The notes beneath the pieces were generated by a model. The model was given only the letters and a program-made list of their open reading frames with translations. It searched no databases and was not told the origin of the DNA. The translations under genes and the position numbers were made by a program. Shown here piece by piece: positions 25,198-34,407 of a DNA stretch of 64,000 nucleotides; position 1 is the first letter of the stretch; every line of letters starts with the position of its first letter. The DNA comes from Aestuariibius violaceus (GTDB lineage Bacteria; Pseudomonadota; Alphaproteobacteria; Rhodobacterales; Rhodobacteraceae), in the NCBI RefSeq assembly GCF_040779325.2, contig NZ_JBFONT020000001.1:186001-250000 (forward strand), in the 5' to 3' direction.

Positions 25198-27921
25198 TCA
25201 CTGCACGTGGAAGCTGGGCATCACCGCGATCGTCGCGATGGCCCGGTCGAAGGCGGGGCCTTCATCTTCCGTCATGGGCTCGAAGATGCCGTCCGGCCCG
25301 CGCAACTCGGCCAGAAGCGCCTCGAACTCGTCGGGCCGGAACCGGTCCGCCGTTGCCACTGCGAACAGGTAGGCCGCGACCTCTTCCGTCGTTTCCAGAC
25401 CGGCATCCAGGATTCGCTGCTGCAATTCGGAGTTATGCCGCCCCGCCTGATCCGCGATCTCGAGGATCTTGCGGTACTGCGCCTGGAACGCGGCCGAGGT
25501 CGTCCAGGCCGTGCCATACTCGGCCAGCCCCGTCGGCGCCGGGGCGCGGAACGAGTTGTACCCGGCATTCCACGACGCTTCACGGAACCGGCTCAGGAAA
25601 TCGCGCGCCGTCATCCCGTCGCCGGGTTGCATCCCAAAGGCCCGCGCAACAGACACGGCATATTCGAACGGCGTCTTGGTCTTCGACTTGGCCAGCGTCG
25701 TGAAATCCGGATGCAGCAGGATCGCGCGTACCATCTCACCGGCGCTGCCGTCATTGGCGACCCAGGCCGCCGCACAGGCATCGATGAATTGCTGCGGCGG
25801 CGTGTCGGCCACCAGCCGCTGCACCAGCTTGCCGCAGACAAAGTCGATGGTCCGCGCATCCTCGGCCAGCAGCGCGATCAGCTCTTCGCCTTCCTCGACG
25901 CCTGCATCACCGCTCCGGCCCGCAATGGTCGTGGCGAGGAACGGGATCACCTTGTCCTCGCTGTCGTGGCGATCCGGCTGGAACTCGAACTCATACCGGC
26001 GCTGGACGCTGGAATCGGGATTCTCCGGCCCGACCTCGTCATAGCGCCATCCGGTAAAGACGCGGCTGACCGCGATCACGTCGTCATCGCCATAGCCGCC
26101 GTCGACACCGACGGTATGCAGCTCCAGGATCTCACGCCCGTAATTCTCGTTCAGGTTCCCTGCACGGCTTTGATCATTGTCGAGGTATTGCGACATCAGC
26201 GGGCTGCGCGCGCTGTAGAGCAACAGGTCCTCGAACCGCCCGAAGGCGTTTTCCCGGAAGAACCGCCGGTCGGTCAGCGCCTGATGGACGATCGACGAAT
26301 CCTTGTTGATCGCGTGGAAATGGTTCCACCAAAAATCGCCGACAACCTCTTGCAGCTGCTTCTCCGAGAACATGGCATAGGCCAGGTTCTCGTCCATGAT
26401 GTTCTCGAAGAAGCGCCCGCTCGACGTGGTCTCATCATCGCCCAGATCGTCCAGGCCGCTGTTTTCAAAGAAAGCGTCATCGATGCTGTCGGGGTTCAGC
26501 TGCTCCTCGACATAGGCCGCAAAGCCCTGCGCCCGGACGCGCGAATACAGATCGGGTGTCGGCCCGAAGGTCATCCGCGACAGCGCCTGCGCGGCCCCGT
26601 CTGCGGGCAACGCCGTCTCAAAGCTGTAGGTCACCGCGGCCGTCGCGACCTCGTCGCTCGCCGTCGAGGCGCCGGTCAGCGTGATCGTGACGTTGCCGCT
26701 CGACAGGTCTTCCTCGAACAGCCGCACCGCGAACTGCCCGGTATTCGGCCCGACCTCGACCCGGTCGGTGCGCCCGGATGGGGCGACCGTCACATCAACC
26801 ACGTCGAAGGCCGCCGGGTCCATCACTGCGCCGAACAGCGTCTGACCGGTCGACGAGATCGTCGTGGCATCCGCGCCCGCGCTCAGCAGTTGCACGGCCA
26901 TCGTCGGCTCCACGTCCGTCGGCGGGGCCAGCGGGCCCAGACCCACGGTCGGCCCACCTGTGGCGGGAGGTGTCGGTGTCGGCGTGGGAGTCGGTGTCGG
27001 CGTAGGCGTCCCGCCGCCCCCAGCTGTCGGCGGGGTCGATCCGCCGCCGGTGCCGCCACCGCCAGTGCCGCCACCCGAGCCGCCGCCCGATCCACCGGAC
27101 CCACCGCCACTGCCACCACCGGAGTTGCCCGACCCAAGGGAGGCCGGGATCACCGGCACGGAGGTCGTGCCACCGCCCGAACTGCTCTCTGTTTCTGAGG
27201 TGCCGCCTGCGCTGGCCATCTGCGTGCCGCCTGTCGGCATCGGCGCCGCGCCGGGCGCGCCCCCGTCGGCGGAGGCCGCTGCCGGCTGGGCGCCCGCCCG
27301 GTTCCGCCCACCGATCTCGAACCGCTCCGGCAGGTTCGGCTCGGCCAGGGCGACCTGTGTTGTCTGCCCGGCCGTGCTCGACATCGCGGCGGCTACATGC
27401 GTCACCGGCATCTCGCCGGGCTCCAGCGGCTCGGCCGTCTCAAGGATCGCAACCGGGTCCTGCCCCAGCCGCGCAATCGACACCTGGTCAAGGTAGGCGC
27501 GGCTCAGCGCAGCCGCGCCCTTGGCTTCGAACTCGATCAGATGCGCGCCTTCCTGCAGGCTTATGAAGACCTGAACGCTCTCCTCCGCAGGCGCATCCGC
27601 CGGGTCGGGGTCGAGCACCGATTGTCCGTTGATAACGATCTCCACCGGGTCCGACGGCACCGACAGCACATAGGTGCCCGCGCTGCCAACCTCGAAGCTG
27701 AACCGGTCGGGAACCGCATCGCCCGCCATCCCGTCGGCGGCGACTTTCGTCTCGCGAAGTCCGTCGCTCTCACCGGCGGGGATATCGCTCAGAATGGAGA
27801 AGGGAGGTTTCGCTTTTTCCACCGCCTCGCCGGTCTCGGCGATCACCACGGTTCCAACGGCAAAGAGCCCCGCGCAGGCCACAAGAATAACGGGGGTAAC
27901 ATACGGTCGTGCAGTCTTCAT
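25198..27921 (-). CDS. DUF1800 family protein with Gly/Ser- and Pro/Thr-rich linker
   Basis: The 907-residue protein has an N-terminal signal-type helix (TPVILVACAGLFAVGTVVIA). About 230 residues of beta-rich sequence with two possible carbohydrate-binding-like segments follow, then a low-complexity linker of Gly/Ser runs and a TPTPTP stretch (about residues 250-325), then a Big/Ig-like piece. The DUF1800 domain follows from about residue 440, with ALSRMTFGPTPDL, FWWNHFHAINKD, ENYGREILELHTVGVDGGYGDDDV and FTGWRYDE. Linkers of this type are common in secreted modular proteins. It is the first gene of the minus arm of the T2SS locus and a good candidate substrate. An ATG six bases upstream (27927) is an alternative start. 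Confidence 0.85.
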   Translation of the reverse strand: MKTARPYVTPVILVACAGLFAVGTVVIAETGEAVEKAKPPFSILSDIPAGESDGLRETKVAADGMAGDAVPDRFSFEVGSAGTYVLSVPSDPVEIVINGQSVLDPDPADAPAEESVQVFISLQEGAHLIEFEAKGAAALSRAYLDQVSIARLGQDPVAILETAEPLEPGEMPVTHVAAAMSSTAGQTTQVALAEPNLPERFEIGGRNRAGAQPAAASADGGAPGAAPMPTGGTQMASAGGTSETESSSGGGTTSVPVIPASLGSGNSGGGSGGGSGGSGGGSGGGTGGGGTGGGSTPPTAGGGGTPTPTPTPTPTPTPPATGGPTVGLGPLAPPTDVEPTMAVQLLSAGADATTISSTGQTLFGAVMDPAAFDVVDVTVAPSGRTDRVEVGPNTGQFAVRLFEEDLSSGNVTITLTGASTASDEVATAAVTYSFETALPADGAAQALSRMTFGPTPDLYSRVRAQGFAAYVEEQLNPDSIDDAFFENSGLDDLGDDETTSSGRFFENIMDENLAYAMFSEKQLQEVVGDFWWNHFHAINKDSSIVHQALTDRRFFRENAFGRFEDLLLYSARSPLMSQYLDNDQSRAGNLNENYGREILELHTVGVDGGYGDDDVIAVSRVFTGWRYDEVGPENPDSSVQRRYEFEFQPDRHDSEDKVIPFLATTIAGRSGDAGVEEGEELIALLAEDARTIDFVCGKLVQRLVADTPPQQFIDACAAAWVANDGSAGEMVRAILLHPDFTTLAKSKTKTPFEYAVSVARAFGMQPGDGMTARDFLSRFREASWNAGYNSFRAPAPTGLAEYGTAWTTSAAFQAQYRKILEIADQAGRHNSELQQRILDAGLETTEEVAAYLFAVATADRFRPDEFEALLAELRGPDGIFEPMTEDEGPAFDRAIATIAVMPSFHVQ

Positions 27922-27997
27922 AATCATCTACTCCGCGGCAGTCCGGAATAACGGGGGTAGGGGCGCAGGTAGACGCCCAGAACGCGTCAATGGATTG

Positions 27998-28100
27998 CCT
28001 TAAATTAAGGTTCATTTCGGACAAAAGCCGCCACAATCCCGCCGTATTTAGGCGAAAAGACGGAGCCCTACGCTAGATTTGGGCAAATCTGGCCCAAATC
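27998..28100. promoter_or_regulatory. Divergent T2SS promoter region with two palindromes
   Basis: The two arms of the secretion locus start on either side of this stretch. It contains a perfect palindrome CCTTAAATTAAGG (27998-28010) and an inverted repeat GATTTGGG (28076-28083) / CCCAAATC (28093-28100) with a nine-base spacer, the latter 28 bases before gspE. The region is AT-rich compared with its flanks. Either palindrome could be an operator coordinating both arms. No regulator gene is adjacent except the LysR gene downstream of gspD. Confidence 0.5.
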
Positions 28101-28128
28101 AACAGATTGTTTCCTAGTGGCGGGAGCG

Positions 28129-29835
28129 ATGACACAGCCAGAACGCGAATGGGATGACGCCTCGTCAGCGGAGATTCGATTGATCACGAATGTTGATCAA
28201 TCCATCGTTCTTGCGCGCTTCGAAGCCGAGGGTTTGCTAGACAGCTTTCAGCGTGACCGCGCGATTGTCGCCCAGCGCGAAACAGGCCAACCCCTCCGTA
28301 AAGTCCTCGACCGGCTCGGTCACGTCTCCCAGAAAGACTGGGCTGCGGCCGCTTCCGACATCGCGCGCCTACCTCTGATTGAGCTGTCAGAGATGCCCAG
28401 ACCGATTCCCAAGGTTGAGCGTCTTTCTGCCGATTTTTTGTCGCGAAAGGCGATTCTGCCCCTGGGCAATCGTGGCAACCGCCCGGCCTTCGCCATCGCC
28501 GATCCCACCGACGAAGAGATCTTCCGCGTCCTGCGCATGGCCTTCGGCGATGCCCCCGCGCTCTCGATCGCAACCGACCGCGATATAGAAGCCGCCCGCG
28601 ATGCGGCGGGCGACGAAGCCCCTGACATCGCAACCGAAACGGGCGACCTCGACGCGCAGGCCCTGACCGAGCTTGCCAACAACGCCCCCACGGTCACCTA
28701 TATCGAAGCGCTCTTCGCCCGCGCCGTCGAACGCTCCGCCACCGACATCCATATCGAATCCCGCGACACCGGCATCGGCGTCCGCCTGCGCGTCGATGGC
28801 TTGCTGGCCGAGGTGCCACCGCCTGCACGCGCGATCGAAAGCGGCGTGCTTTCGCGCATCAAGATCCTCGCCGGGATGGATATCAGCGAACGCCGCCTGC
28901 CGCAGGACGGCCGCATTCGCCAGCGCATCGGCGGGCGGCCGATCGACATGCGTGCCTCAAGCTTGCCATCAATCCACGGCGAAACGCTGGTCCTGCGGAT
29001 CCTCGATTCCGCCTCCGGACTTGCCTCGCTCGCCGATCTCGACATGCCACCGCGCATCCATGACGTGTTCGAAACGGCGCTGTCCCAGCCGAACGGCCTG
29101 ATCCTGATGACCGGCCCCACCGGCAGCGGCAAGACGACGACGCTCCACGCCGCGCTCTCGGGCATCAACAGCGCCGACCGCAAGATCGTCACCATCGAAA
29201 ACCCGGTGGAGATCACGGCCCCCGGCCTCGTCCAGATCGAGGTGCGGCCCGAGATCGGGATGACCTTCGCCGCGGTCCTGCGCACCGTCCTGCGCCACAA
29301 CCCCGACATCCTCATGGTGGGCGAGATCCGCGATTCCGAAACGGCAGAGCTGGCCGTCCGCGCCGCGATGACCGGCCACCTCGTCCTTTCCACGTTGCAC
29401 ACCAACAGCGCCGAGGATGCGATGCAGCGGATGCTCGACCTCGGCGTGCCCGACTTCCTCCTGAAATCCGTCCTGCGCATGGTCGCGGCCCAGCGCCTCG
29501 TCCGCTGCCTCTGTCCCGACTGTTCGGAAGAACTGCCCCTGGGCCTGGCCGAGGCCGACCTCGTCGCAACCCTCGCCCGCCTGCGCCCCGACCTGCCGCA
29601 AGAGGAATGGGAGCTGCGCCGCGCCAAGGGCTGCGAGACCTGCGCGGGCACCGGCTTCAGCGGGCGGATGGCCGTCTTCGAGGCGCTCGACGAAACCGCG
29701 CTCCTCACCGATGCCGACACGCCGTCGATGGCCGACGAAGCGCTCGGCCTCGTCTATGCAGGTGAAACCGCCTTCCAAGAGGTCGCGCGCGTCTTCGGCC
29801 TCGCCGCCTTCCAGCCGCGCGGGCAGGGCGACTGA
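28129..29835 (+). CDS. gspE: Type II secretion ATPase E
   Basis: This 568-residue cytoplasmic hexameric ATPase powers pseudopilus assembly. Residues about 1-150 form the N1E/MshEN domain that binds GspL. The core has Walker A GPTGSGKTTT (329-338), the Asp box VTIENPVEI, Walker B ILMVGEIRDSETAELAV and the His box HLVLSTLHTNSAEDAM. A tetracysteine zinc module follows (C462/C465 and C502/C505), typical of GspE/PilB. The start is the ATG after GCGGGAGCG; a GTG 12 bases upstream is possible. The gene overlaps gspF by one base. Confidence 0.96.
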   Translation: MTQPEREWDDASSAEIRLITNVDQSIVLARFEAEGLLDSFQRDRAIVAQRETGQPLRKVLDRLGHVSQKDWAAAASDIARLPLIELSEMPRPIPKVERLSADFLSRKAILPLGNRGNRPAFAIADPTDEEIFRVLRMAFGDAPALSIATDRDIEAARDAAGDEAPDIATETGDLDAQALTELANNAPTVTYIEALFARAVERSATDIHIESRDTGIGVRLRVDGLLAEVPPPARAIESGVLSRIKILAGMDISERRLPQDGRIRQRIGGRPIDMRASSLPSIHGETLVLRILDSASGLASLADLDMPPRIHDVFETALSQPNGLILMTGPTGSGKTTTLHAALSGINSADRKIVTIENPVEITAPGLVQIEVRPEIGMTFAAVLRTVLRHNPDILMVGEIRDSETAELAVRAAMTGHLVLSTLHTNSAEDAMQRMLDLGVPDFLLKSVLRMVAAQRLVRCLCPDCSEELPLGLAEADLVATLARLRPDLPQEEWELRRAKGCETCAGTGFSGRMAVFEALDETALLTDADTPSMADEALGLVYAGETAFQEVARVFGLAAFQPRGQGD

Positions 29836-31034
29836 TGTCCGATACGGCCTTCGACTATGTCGCCCGTGATGCCAGCGGCGCGCGCAAGTCCGGCCGGATC
29901 AGCGGTGCCGACAAGCGCGAGGCCGCACTTGCCCTCAAGGCCCAGGGCCTCCAGCCCGTCCGCCTCAGCGCCAGCGCCACGGCTCCCGTACAGGACGCCG
30001 CGCTCACCCTGCCGAAAGCCACCGAGTTTGCAGGCCGCCTCGCCCGCCTGACCCAACGCCGCATCCCGCTCGACCGCGCGCTGGGCCTCATCGCCGAAGG
30101 CCGCACCGGCCCGATGAAAACCGCCGCCGCCGCAGCCCGCGCATCACTCCGCGACGGCGCCTCCCCGGCCGAAGCACTCGGCGGCCCCGGTGGCCTTTCC
30201 GATCCGGCCTGCCGCGCGATCCTCACCGCGTCCGAGGCGACCGGCGCGCTCGACAGCGCGCTCGCCTCCGTCCACGGGATGCTCGACACGCGCCTCACCC
30301 TGCGCCGCAAGATCGTGACCGAGATGATCTACCCGGCAATCCTCCTCGTCGTCGCGGCCGCCTCCATCGCCGTCATCCTCGTCGCGATCATCCCTCAGTT
30401 CCGCCCCCTCGTCGAAGGCCGAATGGACCTCGTCCCGGCGCTCGGCCGCGCCGTCTTCGCGCTCTCCGCCTTCGTCTCCTGGATCTGGCCGCTGCTCCTC
30501 CTCGGCACCGCCGCGACCACCGGCGCCGCGATCTGGCTCGCCCGCCGCGGGCGGCTGATGCCGATCCTCACCGCCGCCGCCCAGCGTATCCCGCCGCTCC
30601 GCCGCCTCAACGCCCGCAACCAGGGCGCCCAGGCGCTGACCCTCCTCGGCAGCCTCCTCGAACGGCGCGTCCAGCTCGACACGGCGCTGGCCGTCCTCGT
30701 CGAGGCCACGCCCGCCGACAGCCCCCTGCACCCCACGCTGCAGAAAATCGGCGAAGAGGTGCAGTCAGGCACCCCGCTCTGGCAGGCGCTCGACACCGCG
30801 AACCTGCTTGATGGCGACGCGATCGAGACCATCCGCATCGGGGAAGAGGCCGGCGACCTGCCCGACATGGTCGCCCGCGCCGCCGCCGACCTGCGCGAGG
30901 CGCGCAGCCGCGCCACCGAACGTTTCATGCTTCTCTTCCAGCCGGCGCTCATCGTCATCGTCGGCGCAACCATCGGGGTCAGCCTCTATGCCCTCTTTTC
31001 TGCCATCACCGCGGTCAACGCGATTTCGTTCTAG
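29835..31034 (+). CDS. gspF: Type II secretion inner-membrane platform protein F
   Basis: The 399-residue protein has two repeated cytoplasmic T2SSF domains (first FAGRLARLTQRRIPLDRALGLI near residue 63; second ALTLLGSLLERRVQLDTALAVL near 265). There are three membrane helices at about 170-193, 215-240 and 372-395. Between them lies the usual LRRKIVTEMIYPAILL. It forms the platform around which GspE rotates. Its ATG overlaps the gspE stop (TGATG), and its last 47 bases overlap gspG. Confidence 0.94.
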   Translation: MSDTAFDYVARDASGARKSGRISGADKREAALALKAQGLQPVRLSASATAPVQDAALTLPKATEFAGRLARLTQRRIPLDRALGLIAEGRTGPMKTAAAAARASLRDGASPAEALGGPGGLSDPACRAILTASEATGALDSALASVHGMLDTRLTLRRKIVTEMIYPAILLVVAAASIAVILVAIIPQFRPLVEGRMDLVPALGRAVFALSAFVSWIWPLLLLGTAATTGAAIWLARRGRLMPILTAAAQRIPPLRRLNARNQGAQALTLLGSLLERRVQLDTALAVLVEATPADSPLHPTLQKIGEEVQSGTPLWQALDTANLLDGDAIETIRIGEEAGDLPDMVARAAADLREARSRATERFMLLFQPALIVIVGATIGVSLYALFSAITAVNAISF

Positions 31035-31440
31035 GCGCCGCAGAACGGCCAAGGGTTTCTCGCTGGTCGAGATGCTGGTCGCCGTCGCCATCATCGGCCT
31101 GCTCGTGGGCCTCGTCGGCCCCGCCGCCATGCGCCAGCTCGGCAACAGCCGGGTCAAGGCGGCCGAGGCGCAGATCGCCCAGCTCCGCAGTGCCATCGAC
31201 ATCTACACGATCGATACCGGCCGCCTGCCGGACGAGGATCGCGGCCTCGACGCGCTGATCACCTGGGACGGGGACACGCCCGGCTGGAACGGCCCCTATC
31301 TGCGCGACGGCAAGATGCCGGTCGATCCCTGGGGCAGCCCTTACATCTACATGCTCGACAACGGCCAGGTGCGCGTCCGCTCCCTCGGCGCCGACCGCCA
31401 GCCGGGCGGAGACGGGCAGGCCGCCGACATCACCGGATGA
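30988..31440 (+). CDS. gspG: Type II secretion major pseudopilin G
   Basis: The 150-residue prepseudopilin has a basic 23-residue leader (FRSRRRRTAKG) cleaved before FSLVEMLVAVAIIGLLVGL, with the conserved Glu at mature position 5. The body holds SAIDIYTIDTGRLPDEDRGLDAL, WNGPYLRDGKMPVDPWGSPYIY and a C-terminal Asp-rich calcium-site region, all typical of GspG. The only ATG that gives a proper leader lies 47 bases inside gspF, so the genes overlap out of frame. It should be the main subunit of the periplasmic pseudopilus. Confidence 0.93.
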   Translation: MPSFLPSPRSTRFRSRRRRTAKGFSLVEMLVAVAIIGLLVGLVGPAAMRQLGNSRVKAAEAQIAQLRSAIDIYTIDTGRLPDEDRGLDALITWDGDTPGWNGPYLRDGKMPVDPWGSPYIYMLDNGQVRVRSLGADRQPGGDGQAADITG

Positions 31441-31853
31441 CACCGCGCCGCACCCGCCTCTCCCGCGGGGCCGCCCTGACCGAGGTGCTGGCTGCCGCCG
31501 CGATCGTCGCGATGATCGGCACGCTGATCCTCGTGGCGACCGGCCCGGGCGACCGCACGCGGCTGGATCGCGAGGTCGCAGCAATCTCCGTCCTCCTCGC
31601 CCAGGCGCGCCTGATGGCCGCCGAAACCGGCCGCCCGGTCGAACTCGTCTGGACGCCCGACGACCGCCAGCTTGCCGCCGGTCCCCTGACCCATCGCCTC
31701 TCCCGCAATGTCGACGGCCCCGACGCAACCCAGCGCACGATCCTCCAGCCGAACGGCGAATCCGACGGGCTGGAGCTGACCCTCGTCGCAGGCCCCCACC
31801 GCCGCACCGTGATCCTCAACTGGCTCACCGGCCGCAGCGAGGTTGCGGGATGA
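31437..31853 (+). CDS. gspH: Type II secretion minor pseudopilin H-like
   Basis: The 138-residue protein has a prepilin-type start MTPRRTRLSRG followed by AALTEVLAAAAIVAMIGTLI. The Glu at mature position 5 is kept, but +1 is Ala rather than Phe/Met, which is unusual. The rest follows the GspH plan, with AISVLLAQARLMAAETGRPVELVW near residue 47. It overlaps gspG and gspI by four bases each (ATGA). It is assigned H by position between G and I and by this sequence block. Confidence 0.82.
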   Translation: MTPRRTRLSRGAALTEVLAAAAIVAMIGTLILVATGPGDRTRLDREVAAISVLLAQARLMAAETGRPVELVWTPDDRQLAAGPLTHRLSRNVDGPDATQRTILQPNGESDGLELTLVAGPHRRTVILNWLTGRSEVAG

Positions 31854-32236
31854 CCCGCCGCCGCGCCAGGGGTTTCACCCTGGTCGAGGCGCTCGTCGCC
31901 ATGGCCGTCGCGACCGTCACCGTGGCGGGCTTCTACAGCGCCGTCGGCACCGGCGCCCGCCTCGAACGCGCGGCAGAGGATCAGGCGGCGAATGTCCTCC
32001 TTGCCAGCCAGATCCTCGACCGTACCGGCGTCGACATCCCCCTCCGCGCGGGCCTCTTCGAGGAAGGCCAGGTTGGCCCCCGCCGCTGGCGGCTGACGAT
32101 CACCGACGGCGTCCAGCGCGACATGGATCTCGGCCGCATCCCGGCGGGCCACCTCCTGACCGTGGCCGTCTCGGTCACCGGCCAGGGCCCGGACGTCACC
32201 CTCAGGTCCCTCCGCTACGCAGCGAGCCCGCTGTGA
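31850..32236 (+). CDS. gspI: Type II secretion minor pseudopilin I
   Basis: The 128-residue prepseudopilin has a very short leader (TRRRARG) and cleavage before FTLVEALVAMAVATVTVAGF. The NVLLASQILDRTGVDIPL block near residue 45 is characteristic of GspI, the initiator of the I-J-K tip complex. It overlaps gspJ in a GTGA. Confidence 0.87.
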   Translation: MTRRRARGFTLVEALVAMAVATVTVAGFYSAVGTGARLERAAEDQAANVLLASQILDRTGVDIPLRAGLFEEGQVGPRRWRLTITDGVQRDMDLGRIPAGHLLTVAVSVTGQGPDVTLRSLRYAASPL

Positions 32237-32880
32237 TCCGCCGCCGCCGCACCGCCCGCGGCTTCTCCCTCATCGAGGCGCTCGTCGCCCTCTCGATCTC
32301 GGCTGTCACCCTGTCGCTCATGACCGGCGCCACCTGGGGCCTGCGCCAGATGACCGACCGCGCCAGACCGGCCGAGATCTCCACCGCCGACGACTGGATC
32401 GCCGCCCGCCGCGTCTTCCGCGACTGGGCCTCAGCCGCAGGCGGCACCAGCCTGCGCAGCGCGGGCTACTTCGGCGGCGACGCGCGCGAGCTGCGCGTCC
32501 TCGTCCCGCCGCGCCACGACGCCCCCGGCTTCCTTGGCATCCTCACGATCCGCGCCGACGGCGGGGGCGGTTGGACGCTCGAGGCCCGCCGCGCCCGCGG
32601 CGCCTCCGACATCCGCTTCCCGGCCGAAGAGGCACGCAGCACCCGCCTCCTGTCCGGCCAGGGAGAGGCGCGCCTCTCCTACCTCATCCCGGCCGATTTC
32701 GGCGGCGACGCCCGCTGGCGCAGCGAGGCCCAGACCGGCACCGGCCTGCCTCTCGCCATCGCGCTCGATGTCGGCGGCGACCGCCTGCTCACCGCGCGCA
32801 TCCCGGCCGAGCGTGCGCCCGCCTGCATCGCCCGCCTCGGCCGCGCCGGATTGGAGGAGAGGGAATGCCGCCTGCGCTGA
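32233..32880 (+). CDS. gspJ: Type II secretion minor pseudopilin J
   Basis: The 215-residue prepseudopilin begins at a GTG overlapping the gspI stop. The leader IRRRRTARG is followed by FSLIEALVALSISAVTLSLM, keeping the +5 Glu. The body has a large beta domain, as expected for GspJ, including an acyl-protein-like RRVFRDWASAAGG segment. A longer frame reading back into gspI is a shadow. It overlaps gspK by 16 bases. Confidence 0.87.
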   Translation: MIRRRRTARGFSLIEALVALSISAVTLSLMTGATWGLRQMTDRARPAEISTADDWIAARRVFRDWASAAGGTSLRSAGYFGGDARELRVLVPPRHDAPGFLGILTIRADGGGGWTLEARRARGASDIRFPAEEARSTRLLSGQGEARLSYLIPADFGGDARWRSEAQTGTGLPLAIALDVGGDRLLTARIPAERAPACIARLGRAGLEERECRLR

Positions 32881-33695
32881 CCGCCCGCCGCCACGCCAAG
32901 GGCTTCGTCCTCGTCGCCGTCCTCTGGATGGGCGTCGCGCTCCTGATCGCGGTCAGCGCCTACCTCGCCACCGCCCGCAGCGGCGCGCTCACCGCCCGCG
33001 CGGATGTCGAGATGCTGCGCGCCACCGAACTGGCCCGCAGCGGCCTCAACGCCGGTCTCGCCCGCCTCGCCCTCACCGTGACCGACGACGAGGCCGTCCC
33101 CCGCGACGGCACCCCCCAGATCATGCGTTTCGCCGAAGGCGAGGTAATCCTGCGGATCGAGGATGAATCCGGCAAGCTCGACATCAACGCGGCCCCCGCC
33201 GAACTCCTCGCCCCCGCCCTCCGCCGCGTCGGATCCGGCGCCGACGCATTCGACGCAGCCAACATGGCCCAGGCCATCGTCCAGACGCGCGAGGCAGGCC
33301 GCGTCTACGGCTCGGTCGACGCGCTCGTCACCCAGTTCAACCTTTCGACAGCGTCGGGAGAGCGCATTCGCCAGACCTTCACGACGCTCAACATGACCCC
33401 CCGGATCGATCCTGGCTCGGCCCCGGCAGATGTCCTCCTCTCCCTCCCCGGCGTCGGCGAAAGCGACGTCCAAGACGTCCTCGCCCGCCGCGCCGCAGGC
33501 CTCACCCCGCCGCGTCTCGGCGCCGCCGCCGTCTGGCTCGCGCCGCGCACCGGCCCGGTCTTCCGGATGACGGCAGAGGCCGTCCTGACCTCTGGCATCC
33601 GCGCGCGGATGGAAATGGTGGTGGCCGCCAAGGGCCTCGGCTTCCGCGGTGGCCGGATGGACTACGACATCCTGTCAGCCCGCGTCCTGCCATGA
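32865..33695 (+). CDS. gspK: Type II secretion minor pseudopilin K
   Basis: The 276-residue tip pseudopilin starts at the ATG after GGAGGAGAGGGA. The leader ARRHAKG precedes FVLVAVLWMGVALLIAVSAY; the +5 residue is Ala instead of Glu, as is normal for GspK, which caps the pseudopilus. The blocks DESGKLDINAAPAELL (calcium/turn region) and LPGVGESDVQDVLARR (helix-hairpin-helix-like) identify the family. It overlaps the prepilin peptidase gene by four bases. Confidence 0.9.
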   Translation: MPPALTARRHAKGFVLVAVLWMGVALLIAVSAYLATARSGALTARADVEMLRATELARSGLNAGLARLALTVTDDEAVPRDGTPQIMRFAEGEVILRIEDESGKLDINAAPAELLAPALRRVGSGADAFDAANMAQAIVQTREAGRVYGSVDALVTQFNLSTASGERIRQTFTTLNMTPRIDPGSAPADVLLSLPGVGESDVQDVLARRAAGLTPPRLGAAAVWLAPRTGPVFRMTAEAVLTSGIRARMEMVVAAKGLGFRGGRMDYDILSARVLP

Positions 33696-34324
33696 CGCCG
33701 CTTGCCGCCGCGATCCTCGCGCAGATCGCCATCGCCAACATCTTTGTCTCCACCCCCGCGCGCCTCGCGCTGCGCGCCGCCCTGCGCAAGGCGGGTGGCC
33801 GGCCCGCGCTCCGCTGGACGACGAGCCTTCAGGCGGGCCTGACCCTCGGCCTCTCCGCCGCGATCTGGCTGCAGTTTTCCTTCGGCGGCGCCCCGCTCCT
33901 GACCGCGGCCATCGCTATCGCTCTGCTTCTCGCCGCCTGCGACCTCGCCTGGCGCTGGCTTCCCCCGGGGTGGAGTATCGCTCTCGCTGTCCTCGGCATC
34001 TTCGCCACGCTCGACGGCCAAAGCTGGCTCTCCCTCCTCGCCGGCATCGCCTCTCCGGCACTCACCCTCCTGGCCCTGCGCCAGACCTTCCTCACCCTCC
34101 GCGGGGTCGAGGCGCTCGGCCTCGGCGACGTCTGGCTCGCCGCCGCGATCGGTGCCTGGCTCGACCCGATGCTGGGCCTTCTCGCCCTCGGCCTTGCCGC
34201 GCTCAGCGGCTTGGCGGCGGCCACGATCACGCGCCTCCTCACCTCCGCTCCCCCCGCAAATCCGAAAGTCGCTTTCGGGTCACACCTCTGCTTCGCTTTC
34301 CTGCTGCTCCTTAATTTTGTTTAG
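33692..34324 (+). CDS. gspO: Prepilin peptidase, A24 family, compact form
   Basis: The 210-residue polytopic membrane protein lacks the N-terminal zinc-binding methyltransferase domain of classical PilD/GspO. Of the two catalytic aspartates, one is in AACDLAWRWLP (about residue 88) and the other in LGLGDVWLAAAIGAW (about 152; GxGD motif). It should cleave the leaders of GspG, H, I, J and K on the cytoplasmic side; N-methylation may be absent or done elsewhere. The gene sits between gspK and gspD. Confidence 0.85.
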   Translation: MTPLAAAILAQIAIANIFVSTPARLALRAALRKAGGRPALRWTTSLQAGLTLGLSAAIWLQFSFGGAPLLTAAIAIALLLAACDLAWRWLPPGWSIALAVLGIFATLDGQSWLSLLAGIASPALTLLALRQTFLTLRGVEALGLGDVWLAAAIGAWLDPMLGLLALGLAALSGLAAATITRLLTSAPPANPKVAFGSHLCFAFLLLLNFV

Positions 34325-34407
34325 CTTTGCGCCGTAACGCATTGCAATGTCACGATAACGCGACCGCCCGAAGAGGTGGCGCGATTGAGTGGCAGAGGGC
34401 AGAAGTA

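Noticed and set aside
26950..27140. GC-rich direct repeats resembling a tandem array
   Set aside because: They are the codons of the Gly/Ser and Thr-Pro linker of the DUF1800 protein, not an independent repeat or CRISPR.
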